The position numbers and the translations under genes are program-made. From assembly GCF_022539665.2 (NCBI RefSeq), contig NC_081334.1:6976424-7040423 (forward strand): a stretch of DNA of 64,000 nt, read 5' to 3'. Source of the DNA: Daphnia carinata (lineage: Eukaryota; Arthropoda; Branchiopoda; Diplostraca; Daphniidae). The notes beneath the pieces were generated by a model. It was not told where the DNA came from and made no database searches. It worked only from the letters and a program-made list of their open reading frames with translations. How positions within the stretch are numbered: the stretch's first letter is position 1; each line of letters opens with the position of its first letter. Of this stretch, positions 50,901 to 57,494 are shown piece by piece.

Positions 50901-52415
50901 AAAATCTCTAAATGTAGAATATAGCCCAACTATTAAGGTGACGTCTTTTGTGTAAAGCTTCTAACGTTACATGTATCCCGTGGAAAAAGAAAAATAAATA
51001 AAAAAGAGGGGAAACAGCTATTCACAAGTAAAAATCCTGAGAAAAGAGGCATCTGTTCCCGACACAGGGGCCGGCGTCCGCGTCGCCGGACCGCAGGGGC
51101 TTTTCCCGTCTGTTCCCTATTTTAATTTCTTCTTTAAAAAAGACTGAGACGCGTTAAAAGAAGACAAAATTCAAAAAACATAACGCTCGACAAGGATCCC
51201 TGGAATTCTACGGACCCATCTACTTGAAAAGTGAATAAACAGACAAACAAAATGCGAACGGCTAGTTTTGTTAGGTCAAGGGCCATCCAACGAGGATTGG
51301 AAATCAAAAATTCGAACACACACTTCAATCATATTGACGAAAAGAGTGGTCGTAGACGAGCAACAATGTGTACAATCAAGATAAACGTGAATGGACGCTT
51401 GTCCATTCGATTGGAAACATACGACATTTTGTTTCCTTCCTCCTGTCATTTCCAGCACTTCCAACATCAAATTTCACGCCCGGACTCTCCACCACACTGA
51501 GCGAACCGGTCCCCCCCCCCCAAAAAAAAAGGAAGAAACAAAAGAAAATCACGACAATAAAGTGGGAAGCAAAAAAGGAGAACTTTATCTCTTTTTCCTT
51601 CCGCTCGTTTTTTTTTACTGCAACTGGCACACGAGGTGGTAAAACGACGCCATACGACGCCAGAGGGATCAGAGATCTAAACATCCCTCTCTCTGTTAAA
51701 AGCTATTAAATGAGAAGGTCTATCTTCATTTCTCTCAGTTTCTTTCTGTATAATAACACGCCAAAAAAAGAAAAGAAAAGAACGCCTCGCCCTGTATGTA
51801 ACATTTGATATTATAAACGACGACGGGCCAAACAACTGTCGCCGTTTGTAATCATAATAACAAAGCGGAGCAAAAAGGATAACGACAAAGACCCCGGTCA
51901 CGAGGTCATGGCAATTTTAGCGAGGCCATTGCGGTCTATTGTTTTTAACGAAAAAAATGCCTTTCACAATCGGAATAACGTCACTTCAATTTCCCTCTCG
52001 TTTCGTTATGGAAATGCCAACGAGGAAAATTGAATGTATTATTGGCGGGCGTCGACGGAACGGCCCTTTCTCATTCCCTGCATCAAAGTGACGAATTGTG
52101 GAACCGCAAATGGAGGGGAAAAAAAAGGCGGGAGTGGAGACAAAAACAAGCAAAAATAAAACCCTCCAAAAAAAAAAAAAGAAAAAACTGGAATGAAGAC
52201 TGACCTTGATCGTAGACTATGTCATCGTCGTCGATGGATTCGTAAAGAGCTGATTGGGCGTCGAGTGCGCAAAGATCGAATGCTGATCCAGTCGTTGGAG
52301 TGTCGGTAGCGCTGCTGGCCGGAATACTGAGCGGCTTTCGTTGTTGCATCGATCCGCGCGATTGCGACCCGCTCCTCCTGCCGACGCCACCACTTCTTAG
52401 GGAATCTCGATCCAT
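66..52415 (-). CDS. Ten-m: Teneurin-m (Ten-m), N-terminal 1762 residues in 11 exons; 3' part beyond the left edge
   Basis: Type II single-pass adhesion receptor of neurons and muscle. Family knowledge: teneurins form disulfide-linked dimers through EGF2 and EGF5 and bind teneurins or latrophilins across synapses. Exons as read: 52205-52415, 25665-26162, 7791-8240, 6897-7023, 6475-6662, 3826-5973, 2240-2517, 1940-2156, 1650-1844, 792-1548, 66-282. All introns are GT-AG. The phases match at every junction and the total is 5286 nt, 1762 codons. Order of parts: cytoplasmic domain of about 470 residues, TM helix about 472-491, low-complexity stalk about 492-1207, conserved pre-EGF region about 1208-1343, EGF1-8 about 1344-1604, Cys-rich DNDKDG segment about 1612-1643, then the TTR-like domain from about 1690. 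The resemblance to Ten-m rather than Ten-a is judged from memory of Drosophila Ten-m. Identity as a teneurin is secure. The exact 5' structure and the choice between tandem acceptors are less so. Confidence 0.93.
283..791 (-). other. Ten-m: Intron 10
   Basis: 509 bp between EGF8/Cys-rich exon 10 and exon 11. It contains a T28 run on the plus strand at 732-759, which is an A-run in the transcript about 32 nt after the donor. No coding sequence is seen. Confidence 0.85.
792..1548 (-). CDS. Ten-m: Ten-m exon 10 (EGF4 to EGF8 and Cys-rich DNDKDG segment)
   Basis: 757 nt, phase 1 in and phase 2 out, about residues 1438-1689. EGF4 starts [17 protein letters not shown]5 has Phe (codon 1397-1399, [10 protein letters not shown]) where a Cys would be, the second dimerisation repeat of teneurins. 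EGF6, EGF7 ([18 protein letters not shown]) and EGF8 ([11 protein letters not shown]) are complete. Then come [15 protein letters not shown] and a CC pair, [15 protein letters not shown], and [19 protein letters not shown], all near-diagnostic of arthropod Ten-m. The acceptor is AAATAG|TGGATT and the donor is GAGAG|GTACTG. This is the strongest identity evidence in the window. Confidence 0.97.
1549..1649 (-). other. Ten-m: Intron 9 (101 bp)
   Basis: Short GT-AG intron between EGF3 and EGF4, in phase 1. The size is typical of compact arthropod introns. Confidence 0.9.
1650..1844 (-). CDS. Ten-m: Ten-m exon 9 (EGF2 and EGF3)
   Basis: 195 nt, phase 1 to phase 1, about residues 1373-1437. EGF2 begins [11 protein letters not shown] and carries Tyr (codon 1807-1809) in place of the third Cys. 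In teneurins this leaves an unpaired Cys for dimerisation. EGF3 reads [12 protein letters not shown] to GFKGEYC. The acceptor chosen is CAATAG|GTGTTT because it restores the family CPVLC motif. It is preceded by A-rich rather than pyrimidine-rich sequence. A second AG 12 nt inside the exon (boundary 1832/1833) is also in frame but would delete the first Cys of EGF2. The donor is GATATCG|GTAAGG. Confidence 0.93.
1845..1939 (-). other. Ten-m: Intron 8 (95 bp)
   Basis: Short GT-AG intron between EGF1 and EGF2. The transcript-sense 3' end is A-rich (AACAAAAACAATAG), an unusually poor pyrimidine tract. A more pyrimidine-rich AG follows 12 nt later inside exon 9. Confidence 0.8.
1940..2156 (-). CDS. 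Ten-m: Ten-m exon 8 (end of pre-EGF region and EGF1)
   Basis: 217 nt, phase 0 in and phase 1 out, about residues 1301-1372. The acceptor is CAAAAG|TCTTTG and the donor is [32 protein letters not shown] is the teneurin block just before the EGF array. EGF1 follows at about 1344-1370: [11 protein letters not shown] then [12 protein letters not shown], with six cysteines. The intron to exon 9 is only 95 nt, typical of the compact 3' part of this gene. Confidence 0.96.
2157..2239 (-). other. Ten-m: Intron 7 (83 bp)
   Basis: Short GT-AG intron in phase 0 between the two pre-EGF exons. Confidence 0.9.
2240..2517 (-). CDS. Ten-m: Ten-m exon 7 (conserved pre-EGF extracellular region)
   Basis: 278 nt, phase 1 in and phase 0 out, about residues 1208-1300. 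It contains [35 protein letters not shown], and [19 protein letters not shown]. The last closely resembles the LGIYGRRNIPPTHTQ-type segment that precedes the EGF repeats in teneurins. The acceptor is GTACAG|GTAGCA and the donor is CCACG|GTAATT. It ends with a basic SRARRAST stretch. This is the first strongly conserved block after the stalk and fixes the reading frame of exon 6. Confidence 0.95.
2554..2597 (+). repeat. poly-A tract (A26 C A17)
   Basis: Interrupted A homopolymer in intron 6, about 36 bp before the acceptor of exon 7. It is a U-rich tract in the transcript and may act as an extended pyrimidine tract. Confidence 0.95.
2802..2831 (+). repeat. (GA)n microsatellite
   Basis: About 15 AG units in intron 6. 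Confidence 0.95.
3719..3745 (+). repeat. T27 homopolymer
   Basis: Located in intron 6, about 80 bp downstream of the exon 6 donor, with (CT)n at 3673-3692 nearby. Confidence 0.95.
3826..5973 (-). CDS. Ten-m: Ten-m exon 6 (giant low-complexity extracellular stalk with furin sites)
   Basis: A 2148-nt exon, phase 1 to phase 1, encoding about 716 residues (about 492-1207) with no stop. The acceptor is ATATAG|CGGCCC and the donor is TAGAAG|GTGAGG. It starts [20 protein letters not shown]. Two dibasic R-X-K/R-R motifs follow: RPRR at 5711-5722 and RAKR at 5594-5605, matching furin-type cleavage as known for teneurins. The rest is Ser/Thr/Pro/Glu-rich: a Ser run encoded by (GGA)n on the plus strand at 4313-4349, alternating Glu-Leu from a CTCCAG-type repeat near 4708-4735, alternating Glu-Pro near 4020-4040, and Thr runs near 3855-3960. 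It is probably heavily O-glycosylated (inference). An internal donor at 5820/5821 could shorten it in frame. Confidence 0.88.
4313..4349 (+). repeat. (GGA)n repeat coding for a Ser run
   Basis: Trinucleotide repeat inside exon 6. Read on the minus strand it is (TCC)n, giving about a dozen consecutive serines in the stalk. Its length is likely to be polymorphic. Confidence 0.95.
5974..6474 (-). other. Ten-m: Intron 5
   Basis: 501 bp separating the TM exon from the stalk exon. It contains A-runs at about 6003-6052 and a T-run at about 6293-6315 and no coding sequence that I recognise. Confidence 0.85.
6475..6662 (-). CDS. Ten-m: Ten-m exon 5 (transmembrane helix)
   Basis: Encodes the juxtamembrane and membrane-spanning part. 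[10 protein letters not shown] and a Gly/Ser linker lead to the teneurin hallmark RCSWKCTA at about residues 466-473. A hydrophobic run rich in Leu, Ala and Val follows, to AAAVAYLT at about 491. The paired Cys around SWK next to the membrane is shared by teneurins. The donor is CACAG|GTAAAT, leaving phase 1. Two acceptors 12 nt apart both keep the frame: TGAG|AATG, used here, and GTAG|GTGT, which would extend the exon to 6674 and add Cys-Leu-Leu-Arg-type residues. No signal peptide precedes the helix, consistent with type II topology. Confidence 0.9.
6663..6896 (-). other. Ten-m: Intron 4
   Basis: 234 bp. It contains a CAT/ATC trinucleotide run near 6685-6710, directly before the tandem acceptors of exon 5, and an A-run near 6774-6795. 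Confidence 0.8.
6897..7023 (-). CDS. Ten-m: Ten-m exon 4 (poly-Gln part of cytoplasmic domain)
   Basis: 127 nt, phase 1 in and phase 2 out, encoding about residues 387-428: [16 protein letters not shown], then KSNNDKK, then two Gln runs ending QPQQPD. The donor GATCG|GTAATG is good. The acceptor TGCACAG|ACCTGC is the only AG that gives the required phase, and it lacks a pyrimidine tract directly before it. A T/C-rich stretch lies about 25-50 nt upstream instead. Skipping this exon would shift the frame into exon 5, so if real it should be constitutive or replaced. The acceptor is the least certain of the internal boundaries. Confidence 0.7.
7024..7790 (-). other. Ten-m: Intron 3
   Basis: 767 bp. 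It contains A-runs near 7081-7110, 7321-7339 and 7570-7590, (CA)n at 7158-7191, (CAA)n at 7488-7508 and a T-run near 7680-7699. No exon is supported. Confidence 0.8.
7158..7191 (+). repeat. (CA)n microsatellite
   Basis: Interrupted CA repeat in intron 3. Confidence 0.95.
7791..8240 (-). CDS. Ten-m: Ten-m exon 3 (cytoplasmic domain, acidic and proline-rich)
   Basis: 450 nt, phase 1 to phase 1, another frame-neutral exon. The acceptor is a T-rich tract ending TTTAG|TTGGAC and the donor is GCCG|GTAATC. The encoded residues (about 237-386) begin [15 protein letters not shown], followed by a Gln run, a Ser run and a histidine/proline-rich part. [12 protein letters not shown] resembles the SH3-binding proline motifs of other teneurin cytoplasmic domains; binding is inferred from family behaviour. 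The exon ends with a Ser/Lys stretch, SSSKFIPA. Unlike the EGF exons, composition is low complexity, so homologues may align poorly here. Confidence 0.85.
9357..9379 (+). repeat. (CA)n microsatellite
   Basis: About 11 CA units in intron 2. Confidence 0.95.
9596..9617 (+). repeat. (AT)n microsatellite
   Basis: About 11 AT units followed by a T-run, in intron 2. Confidence 0.95.
9994..10022 (+). repeat. (CA)n microsatellite
   Basis: About 14 CA units in intron 2. Confidence 0.95.
10261..10320 (+). repeat. (AAAAAAT)n / (AAT)n tandem repeat
   Basis: Four to five units of a 7-bp A-rich repeat grading into AAT units, in intron 2. Confidence 0.9.
10627..10659 (+). repeat. (TG)n microsatellite
   Basis: About 16 TG units with one interruption. 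Confidence 0.95.
10832..10848 (+). repeat. C17 homopolymer
   Basis: A C-run on the plus strand, a G-run in the Ten-m pre-mRNA. Confidence 0.95.
12031..12057 (+). repeat. (CA)n microsatellite
   Basis: About 13 CA units in intron 2. Confidence 0.95.
12696..12866 (+). repeat. Compound (GA)n-(CA)n-(CA)n-(GA)n microsatellite
   Basis: (GA)n at 12696-12737, (CA)n at 12772-12799, (CA)n at 12824-12840 and (GA)n at 12841-12860, separated by short unique sequence. The longest dinucleotide cluster in the window. Confidence 0.95.
13563..13600 (+). repeat. C13-A25 double homopolymer
   Basis: A C-run directly followed by an A-run in intron 2. Confidence 0.95.
13898..13933 (+). repeat. (CA)n microsatellite
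   Basis: About 17 CA units, preceded by CAA/CTA-type triplets. Confidence 0.95.
14605..14634 (+). repeat. T30 homopolymer
   Basis: Uninterrupted T-run in intron 2. Confidence 0.95.
18550..18581 (+). repeat. (CT)n microsatellite
   Basis: About 16 CT units with one TT interruption. Confidence 0.95.
18863..18896 (+). repeat. (AAAAT)n tandem repeat
   Basis: About six pentamer units. A similar AAAAT array lies at about 23827-23850. Confidence 0.9.
19747..19770 (+). repeat. (AT)n microsatellite
   Basis: About 11 AT units in intron 2. Confidence 0.95.
20630..20668 (+). repeat. T39 homopolymer
   Basis: The longest pure homopolymer that I find in the window, in intron 2. Confidence 0.95.
20827..20851 (+). 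repeat. (GA)n followed by a G-run
   Basis: About 12 GA units, running into a G-run and then G/A-rich sequence to about 20882. Confidence 0.9.
23751..23769 (+). repeat. C19 homopolymer
   Basis: Uninterrupted C-run in intron 2, a G-run in the transcript. Confidence 0.95.
24510..24539 (+). repeat. A30 homopolymer
   Basis: Uninterrupted A-run in intron 2, with further A-runs at about 24609-24626 and 24671-24697. Confidence 0.95.
25548..25638 (+). repeat. A/T homopolymer cluster next to the exon 2 donor
   Basis: A34, then T11, then A25 and A-rich sequence, ending 26 bp from the donor of exon 2. In the transcript this is a long U-rich tract just downstream of a 5' splice site. Confidence 0.95.
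25665..26162 (-). CDS. Ten-m: Ten-m exon 2 (cytoplasmic domain, Gln/Asn/His/Pro-rich)
   Basis: 498 nt, phase 1 in and phase 1 out, so it can be skipped without changing frame. The acceptor is CATAAG|GTTTCC and the donor AACG|GTACCG. The residues (about 71-236) start with [20 protein letters not shown], then an acidic SGSEEGED stretch, then repeated Gln, Asn and His tracts with PPHPPQ, and end in a Ser/Thr-rich part with [20 protein letters not shown] alternative donor 6 nt further on would break the frame with exon 3, so the first GT was taken. An A/T homopolymer cluster lies about 26 bp beyond the donor. Coding character is supported by the long open frame and by clean joining to both neighbours. 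Confidence 0.85.
27475..27500 (+). repeat. (TG)n microsatellite
   Basis: About 13 TG units in intron 1. Confidence 0.95.
32691..32719 (+). repeat. (CA)n microsatellite
   Basis: About 14 CA units in intron 1. Confidence 0.95.
35607..35639 (+). repeat. A33 homopolymer
   Basis: Uninterrupted A-run in intron 1. Confidence 0.95.
36178..36199 (+). repeat. C22 homopolymer
   Basis: The longest C-run in the window, a G22 run in the transcript. Confidence 0.95.
36383..36414 (+). repeat. A32 homopolymer
   Basis: Uninterrupted A-run in intron 1. Confidence 0.95.
39161..39177 (+). repeat. C17 homopolymer
   Basis: A C-run in intron 1, a G-run in the transcript. Confidence 0.95.
41258..41306 (+). repeat. 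(GT)n microsatellite
   Basis: About 24 GT units with one GC interruption, the longest dinucleotide array in intron 1. Alternating purine-pyrimidine, so able to form Z-DNA. Confidence 0.95.
48340..48366 (+). repeat. (CT)n microsatellite
   Basis: About 13 CT units in intron 1. Confidence 0.95.
52205..52415 (-). CDS. Ten-m: Ten-m coding exon 1 (start codon, N-terminus of cytoplasmic domain)
   Basis: Encodes about 70 residues, beginning [10 protein letters not shown] and ending IVYDQ, with Ser/Arg/Gly-rich then acidic (IDDDDI) sequence. The ATG at 52415 is chosen because the same frame has a TAA five codons upstream. The donor reads CAAG|GTCAGT with the boundary at 52205/52204. The exon leaves phase 1, which matches exon 2 and gives [12 protein letters not shown] across the junction. 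No signal peptide is seen, as expected for a type II membrane protein. The 5' untranslated part of the exon and any further upstream noncoding exon cannot be delimited. A second in-frame ATG lies just inside exon 2, so a shorter isoform from another promoter is possible. Confidence 0.8.
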
Positions 52416-55400
52416 TATTGCCCGATGCGCTTATCAATTATGCCGGCCGAATTGCAGACGTCTTTATTACGTCCCACAACTGCGTGGCAATTCCGTGTTC
52501 CACGATCTCTCGTTTTGTACTGCACCAACCGAGTGTGTGGACAGCGTCTATTCAAAAACACCTGCAAACAAAGCAAGCGAATACAAATTCAGTGATACGT
52601 CTAATGGTATTGTTAAACACGAGTTAATTATACATTTTTCGATTGAGCCTAAACAACAAGACAAAGGCAGAACGGGCTGCCGTGGAAACAAGAATCCTTA
52701 AAGATGTAAACACACACATCTACCGAATGTCTAATTCATGAAGCTCAGAACAAGAGAAAAAAAATGAGACAGAAGCTCCCTGGTAACCTTTTGTGAGGAG
52801 AAGAGATTTCCCGCCATCTTCATTAGTGCTGTGCGCCACGCGAGCCAATCAGAACTAAACTCCTCGTTAACAACAGCTTCGAAACCACATTTTTGCAATC
52901 TATTTTGCTTAGTCACACACATCTCGATGATTGTCATAAACTTTAACTAGATTAAAATGAGCCGAGCAAATCTGAACCACGTTTTTTTTTTTTGTGTTTA
53001 ATCGAGTACGAAAGTAACGTCCTTATCGTTCGAGATTTGGCTCCCAACTGCCTAATGATCTGCGAATTGGGGCTGGGCATGAGTCAGAAAGGGGAAAGGG
53101 AAACAATGAAAAATTGCGCGGGGTTAGGTCATGAGTTAGATCAGGGGCAACAAGTTCAGGCATGTCCATCTAAAGTCAATGCATTCCAATATGAAAAATG
53201 TAACAACTCTTTCGATTGGTCGGATCAATTCCAACAGTGACGCAACGTTGTCAAGTTTGCTCTACATCAGAAAACAAAACAAAAAAACAGCATGCGACTG
53301 CAAAGATGGCCGAACTTTGTATGCTTTGTGCTCCCTTTAGTCTTTAATCATATCTTACGTTCTATAGTCTTACCATAACATAAAAACTCATCTAAGACGC
53401 AATCACTTGACACCCTCTTTTCGGGATATAACCGTTAGGCATTCATCCTTCTTTCGTTTTCTTTGTGCATTGATCAAGACGCTTTGACAACATCATTGCA
53501 CCCACGAGTTTTTTTAATGCACCCTTCATCTTTATTATTATTTTTGATTAACTGACCATATCGTTTCCTTAGCATTCTACTCATCAAACATCGAATTTCC
53601 CACAACTTTTGAATATGAAAAATATAAATTTCTTTAAAGCTTTATGTCCAAAATGTTGGGATATCAAACGCTCCCAGTCCAATTTGTTCACCGTTGTCAT
53701 CAACGTAACACGACCTTATCTTTCTCGAAATCGATCGGCCTGCGTCGCTTCATTAATCCAATGCAAAATACATATATATATTCAAAACACAAAAAACTTG
53801 AATCAAAGAGCGAGAAGTAATAGAAATGAGACGATTGTGATTGGCCCAACTTTTGTTAGCGCTAAAGTCAGAGCGAGAAACGAAAAATCATCAAAGAGCT
53901 TATTTGTCATCCGCCTGACTTTTGTCGACTCGAGCAGAGAAATAGATCCTTCTTTTTGTTAAATAGCTTTGAAGTGGTGGAAGTAATAGTTGAAAACTTT
54001 TATCCCCACCGTGCAGCTCCCCACACCGATTTTTATTCTTCTCAAAATTCATTTGATATAAAAACAAAATGGCGGAATAATGAGTTGGGATTGGCTGTGC
54101 CATCGCAGCACTCAACAACGTCGACATCAACTTTGATGACTCAAAGTCAATAGCTTTGAATGCTTCATTATATCTGAATTTTTTCTGAGGGGGAAGATAG
54201 AAAAATCCTTTTGCCATTTCCCCCGTTTCCTATTAGGGAAACGGAAAGACGACGGACCTCAAGACGAGGGGCGTGGCTGTCCCGCGGGAGAAACGAATCG
54301 GCCGTGGATATAACAAGGTATTCAATATATATATATATAAAAAAAGGCCCACGCTTTAGCGGTATATCACCGAGGAAGCTCAACGCATCATATCCAATGT
54401 TCCAGTTACTTTCTTTTCTTCTCTGCAACATTTCCAAGCAAAATTGCTCCACTAGAGGGCTAAAGAGGACATTGGGGAACAACACAGCTGATTCAAATAA
54501 GAGCAGACACATACACAAAATAAAAAATAAGTTAAGCTAAAGGCCGGCAGTCCGATAAATTCGTCTCTCGAGAGAAACGGACTTTCCTTTTTCTTTTTCT
54601 CGGTACGGAGGGGCTTTCCTATTTCCCTTCTGAAATCATGCCCGCCTTATTCAAACAAAAAAACAAACGTTCACGCATGTACAAAACGGACGTTCTTCTT
54701 AGCTTATTTTTTTTGAAAGATCACGCAGGGAACAATTGCCGTTTTCTTGCTGACGTACAGATTCAACAAAAAAAAAAAAATGTGCCACTTTTCTTTTGTT
54801 ATTGGTCTCACTTTTTATTCCTTGTCTCTTGATTGCTCTTTTAAGTCTCCGGAGCCAAAAAAAAAAGATGGCACCGATTTGCTGACGATGGCTCTCTTAT
54901 TCGGAAGACCATCAGTTCAGACTATAGAATCCCTCGACGTAGTATCCATTTACGTGTAGTAGTGCCCCATCCACAAGTCACAATGATTCGGCCGGCCAAT
55001 CAAAGCACTTTGTACAAGAAGCATGAAGACGATGTGAAAGGGCCAAAGAATCATAGCAGACATTATATACGTGTACTATCCTCGATTTCTATGAGCCCTA
55101 CTTTTTGATGCGTATTATGTTTGTACGGCCGACTTTGAGAGAGGCGGACCTTTTGTTCGAGAAGAGTTAACTTTTGCTCTCGCCTACACCTCATCAGTTG
55201 TCTCTTGTTTTATAAGGAAAGCTGATTGGGGGTGGTGGAAACTCCTTTGACGTCTATCGCTATCATACAGCCAACAAAAATAAAAGGAGAAGTTTTTCTA
55301 TTCGTATTGATGATCTTCGAGCTTTGGTGTTCTTCATCTCGCGAGTGTTAGAGACTCATCTGAAAGATCCTAACAGAAAACGCTAATATCAATCAACAAG

Positions 55401-57462
55401 GATTGTTCATCACAACTGGTCGAAGAAGTTGATCAACGGTGCGCCCCGGATCGTTTGTTATCTCTGCCGACGATAAAAGATAATGAATATTATGTTTTAG
55501 GCAAAAGGAATTGTCTCAATTGCGCGAGATAAAGGAGAAAAAAGGAAGTGTTGAGTTGATTAGGTTTTCAAAGCGACGCACCAATAGACATTGACACACT
55601 TGACACGCACGAGAACGAGAGTGGTGCGTCCAGTTTGAGAAGAATCGCTACAAACATGCTGGTCATACTAAACAGCAATCACGCTCGATTGCTGACACGA
55701 AAGACAAAAAAAAAACTGCTATACACAAACAATAGTAAATTTCCCCTTCGTAAACGTAATGCTACTAAATATTAACGCACTCGCAGATTATTACAACAAC
55801 ATAACAAAAAAAAAAAGGAATGAACTCGGTAAGAAAATAGAATTGCGGAGGGAGTGTTGGGAGGGTCTTTAGCTGATTCTGCAACTGCTCCACTGACCAA
55901 ATCCTCTACTAACAAGTCTAACAGCTTTACCATCAGCCCCCCCACCATCGAAAACATGCTTCTATTGGTAGAACAGCTCGTTATTCCCCCCTCACGAGGT
56001 TTTCCCTGTTTACGTAACGTAAAAAGAAATCTTTAAATGTTACTAATGATATGGCTTTTACACTATACGCGTCAACTGCATAATAGTTCGACCACCGATT
56101 TCCTTTTTTTTTACATCGCAAACGTCAGCAATAATCACAATAGCCAAGTCTCTTCTCCTATAAACATGAATAATATTTTCTTTTTTCTAGGAGGGTAGAT
56201 TCAGATTTTTTTTTTTTTTATATACATAAACCCAATTTTTTTTGCTTTCGTCTTTGTACAGGCATAGAGTAATAAACGTATCGATAAAAAAAAAGGGCAG
56301 GAATATGGAGGGAGTGCCGGCTGCGGAGAAACGGTCTAATGCAAAGTTAGGTAGCGCACGCATAAAACGCACACGGCGGCCGCTTCATTAAATACCGCAC
56401 AGCGAAAGAAGGGAGAACCAATACAGTGGTAAAATAGAGATAGATAGAGAGGAAAAAAAATATATTTAAGGACCAAGTTGGCACCATTTGTTGTCAATAA
56501 CCTTCTCCCCCTCCTTACTCGCTAACCGAGCAAAAAAAAAAAAAAAAAAAAGGAATTTGATATGAGCCATTTGCCCAACTCATTTCAAAGTTGATTGAGA
56601 AGGCATGCAAATCAGCGACCAAATTATACAGACTCGCGATCTAACAGGGGATATTTATTTCATTACTAATATTAAAAATAGAAGACGCATTTTTTTTTTT
56701 ACCCAATGGCCAATAACGATGGGCTAGATGAAGTCAGATTTTTATGTCTATCCTTATTTTCAATTTCGCTCAGTAGGCAATCCCCCTCTAGATCCACCCC
56801 CCTAGTATCACGTTCCCCCTCCCCCCTCCTTGTCTCATGCCAGGCGGAAGTGATATCGGGTGTTGGAAATCAGGAGCAAAAGAGGCAGAAGACGAAAGGT
56901 CAGCAAACGAATCCGTCAAAAACGGATAGACAGCTGTCGGCTCCTCCGCTGGAGGTAACACGGACCAAATGTTTTTCCTTATTTTTTTTTTTTTAGCCCA
57001 TCCGGATTAAACATATTTTTCTTCACCTTATGTGTTTGTTTGAAAAGAAAAGAAAAAAGAGTCTAATGACGTCATCAAATGCGGTAAGATTTCTAGTAAA
57101 CGATTCAATTGGCAAGCAAAGCCCACAGTTTTATTCACGAGATGCATTTCTGGGGAAATATCCGCAAGGATTCCGGCCCCTTATTTTGTCGAGTGTCGAC
57201 GGAAGAACGAGAGAATGTTATTGTTTTTTTGTTCTTTTTTATAGGTTCGCCTCTTTTATATATATATATATTATTCTGCATTTGTTTGTCTTCTATCCTA
57301 TTTTCACGATCCATTCCGGCGACGGATCTTTTTTTCCTTTTTCCTTTTCTAAAACGTCGCATCCCATATAGATAATTCCGGAAACAGCCGAAGAGTAAAA
57401 AGAAAAACTAAGTTCTTCGAGAGAGCAAAAGAGTTTCACGGCATTTTACGATGCGTTCTAGC

Positions 57463-57494
<32 letters not shown>

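Larger units (their letters stand above)
26163..52204 (-). other. Ten-m: Intron 1 (about 26 kb)
   Basis: A large first coding intron, as common in teneurin genes. No second gene was recognised on either strand. Contents seen: A/T runs (for example 35607-35639 and 36383-36414), C-runs (36178-36199, 39161-39177), (GT)n at 41258-41306, palindromic or hairpin sequences at 37331-37384, 39344-39391, 48870-48889 and 51071-51089, and a GC-richer patch around 44890-45060. Stretches such as 36420-37500 and 49100-49600 are more complex sequence with no open frame of note and could hold enhancers, though nothing in them proves it. Confidence 0.8.
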
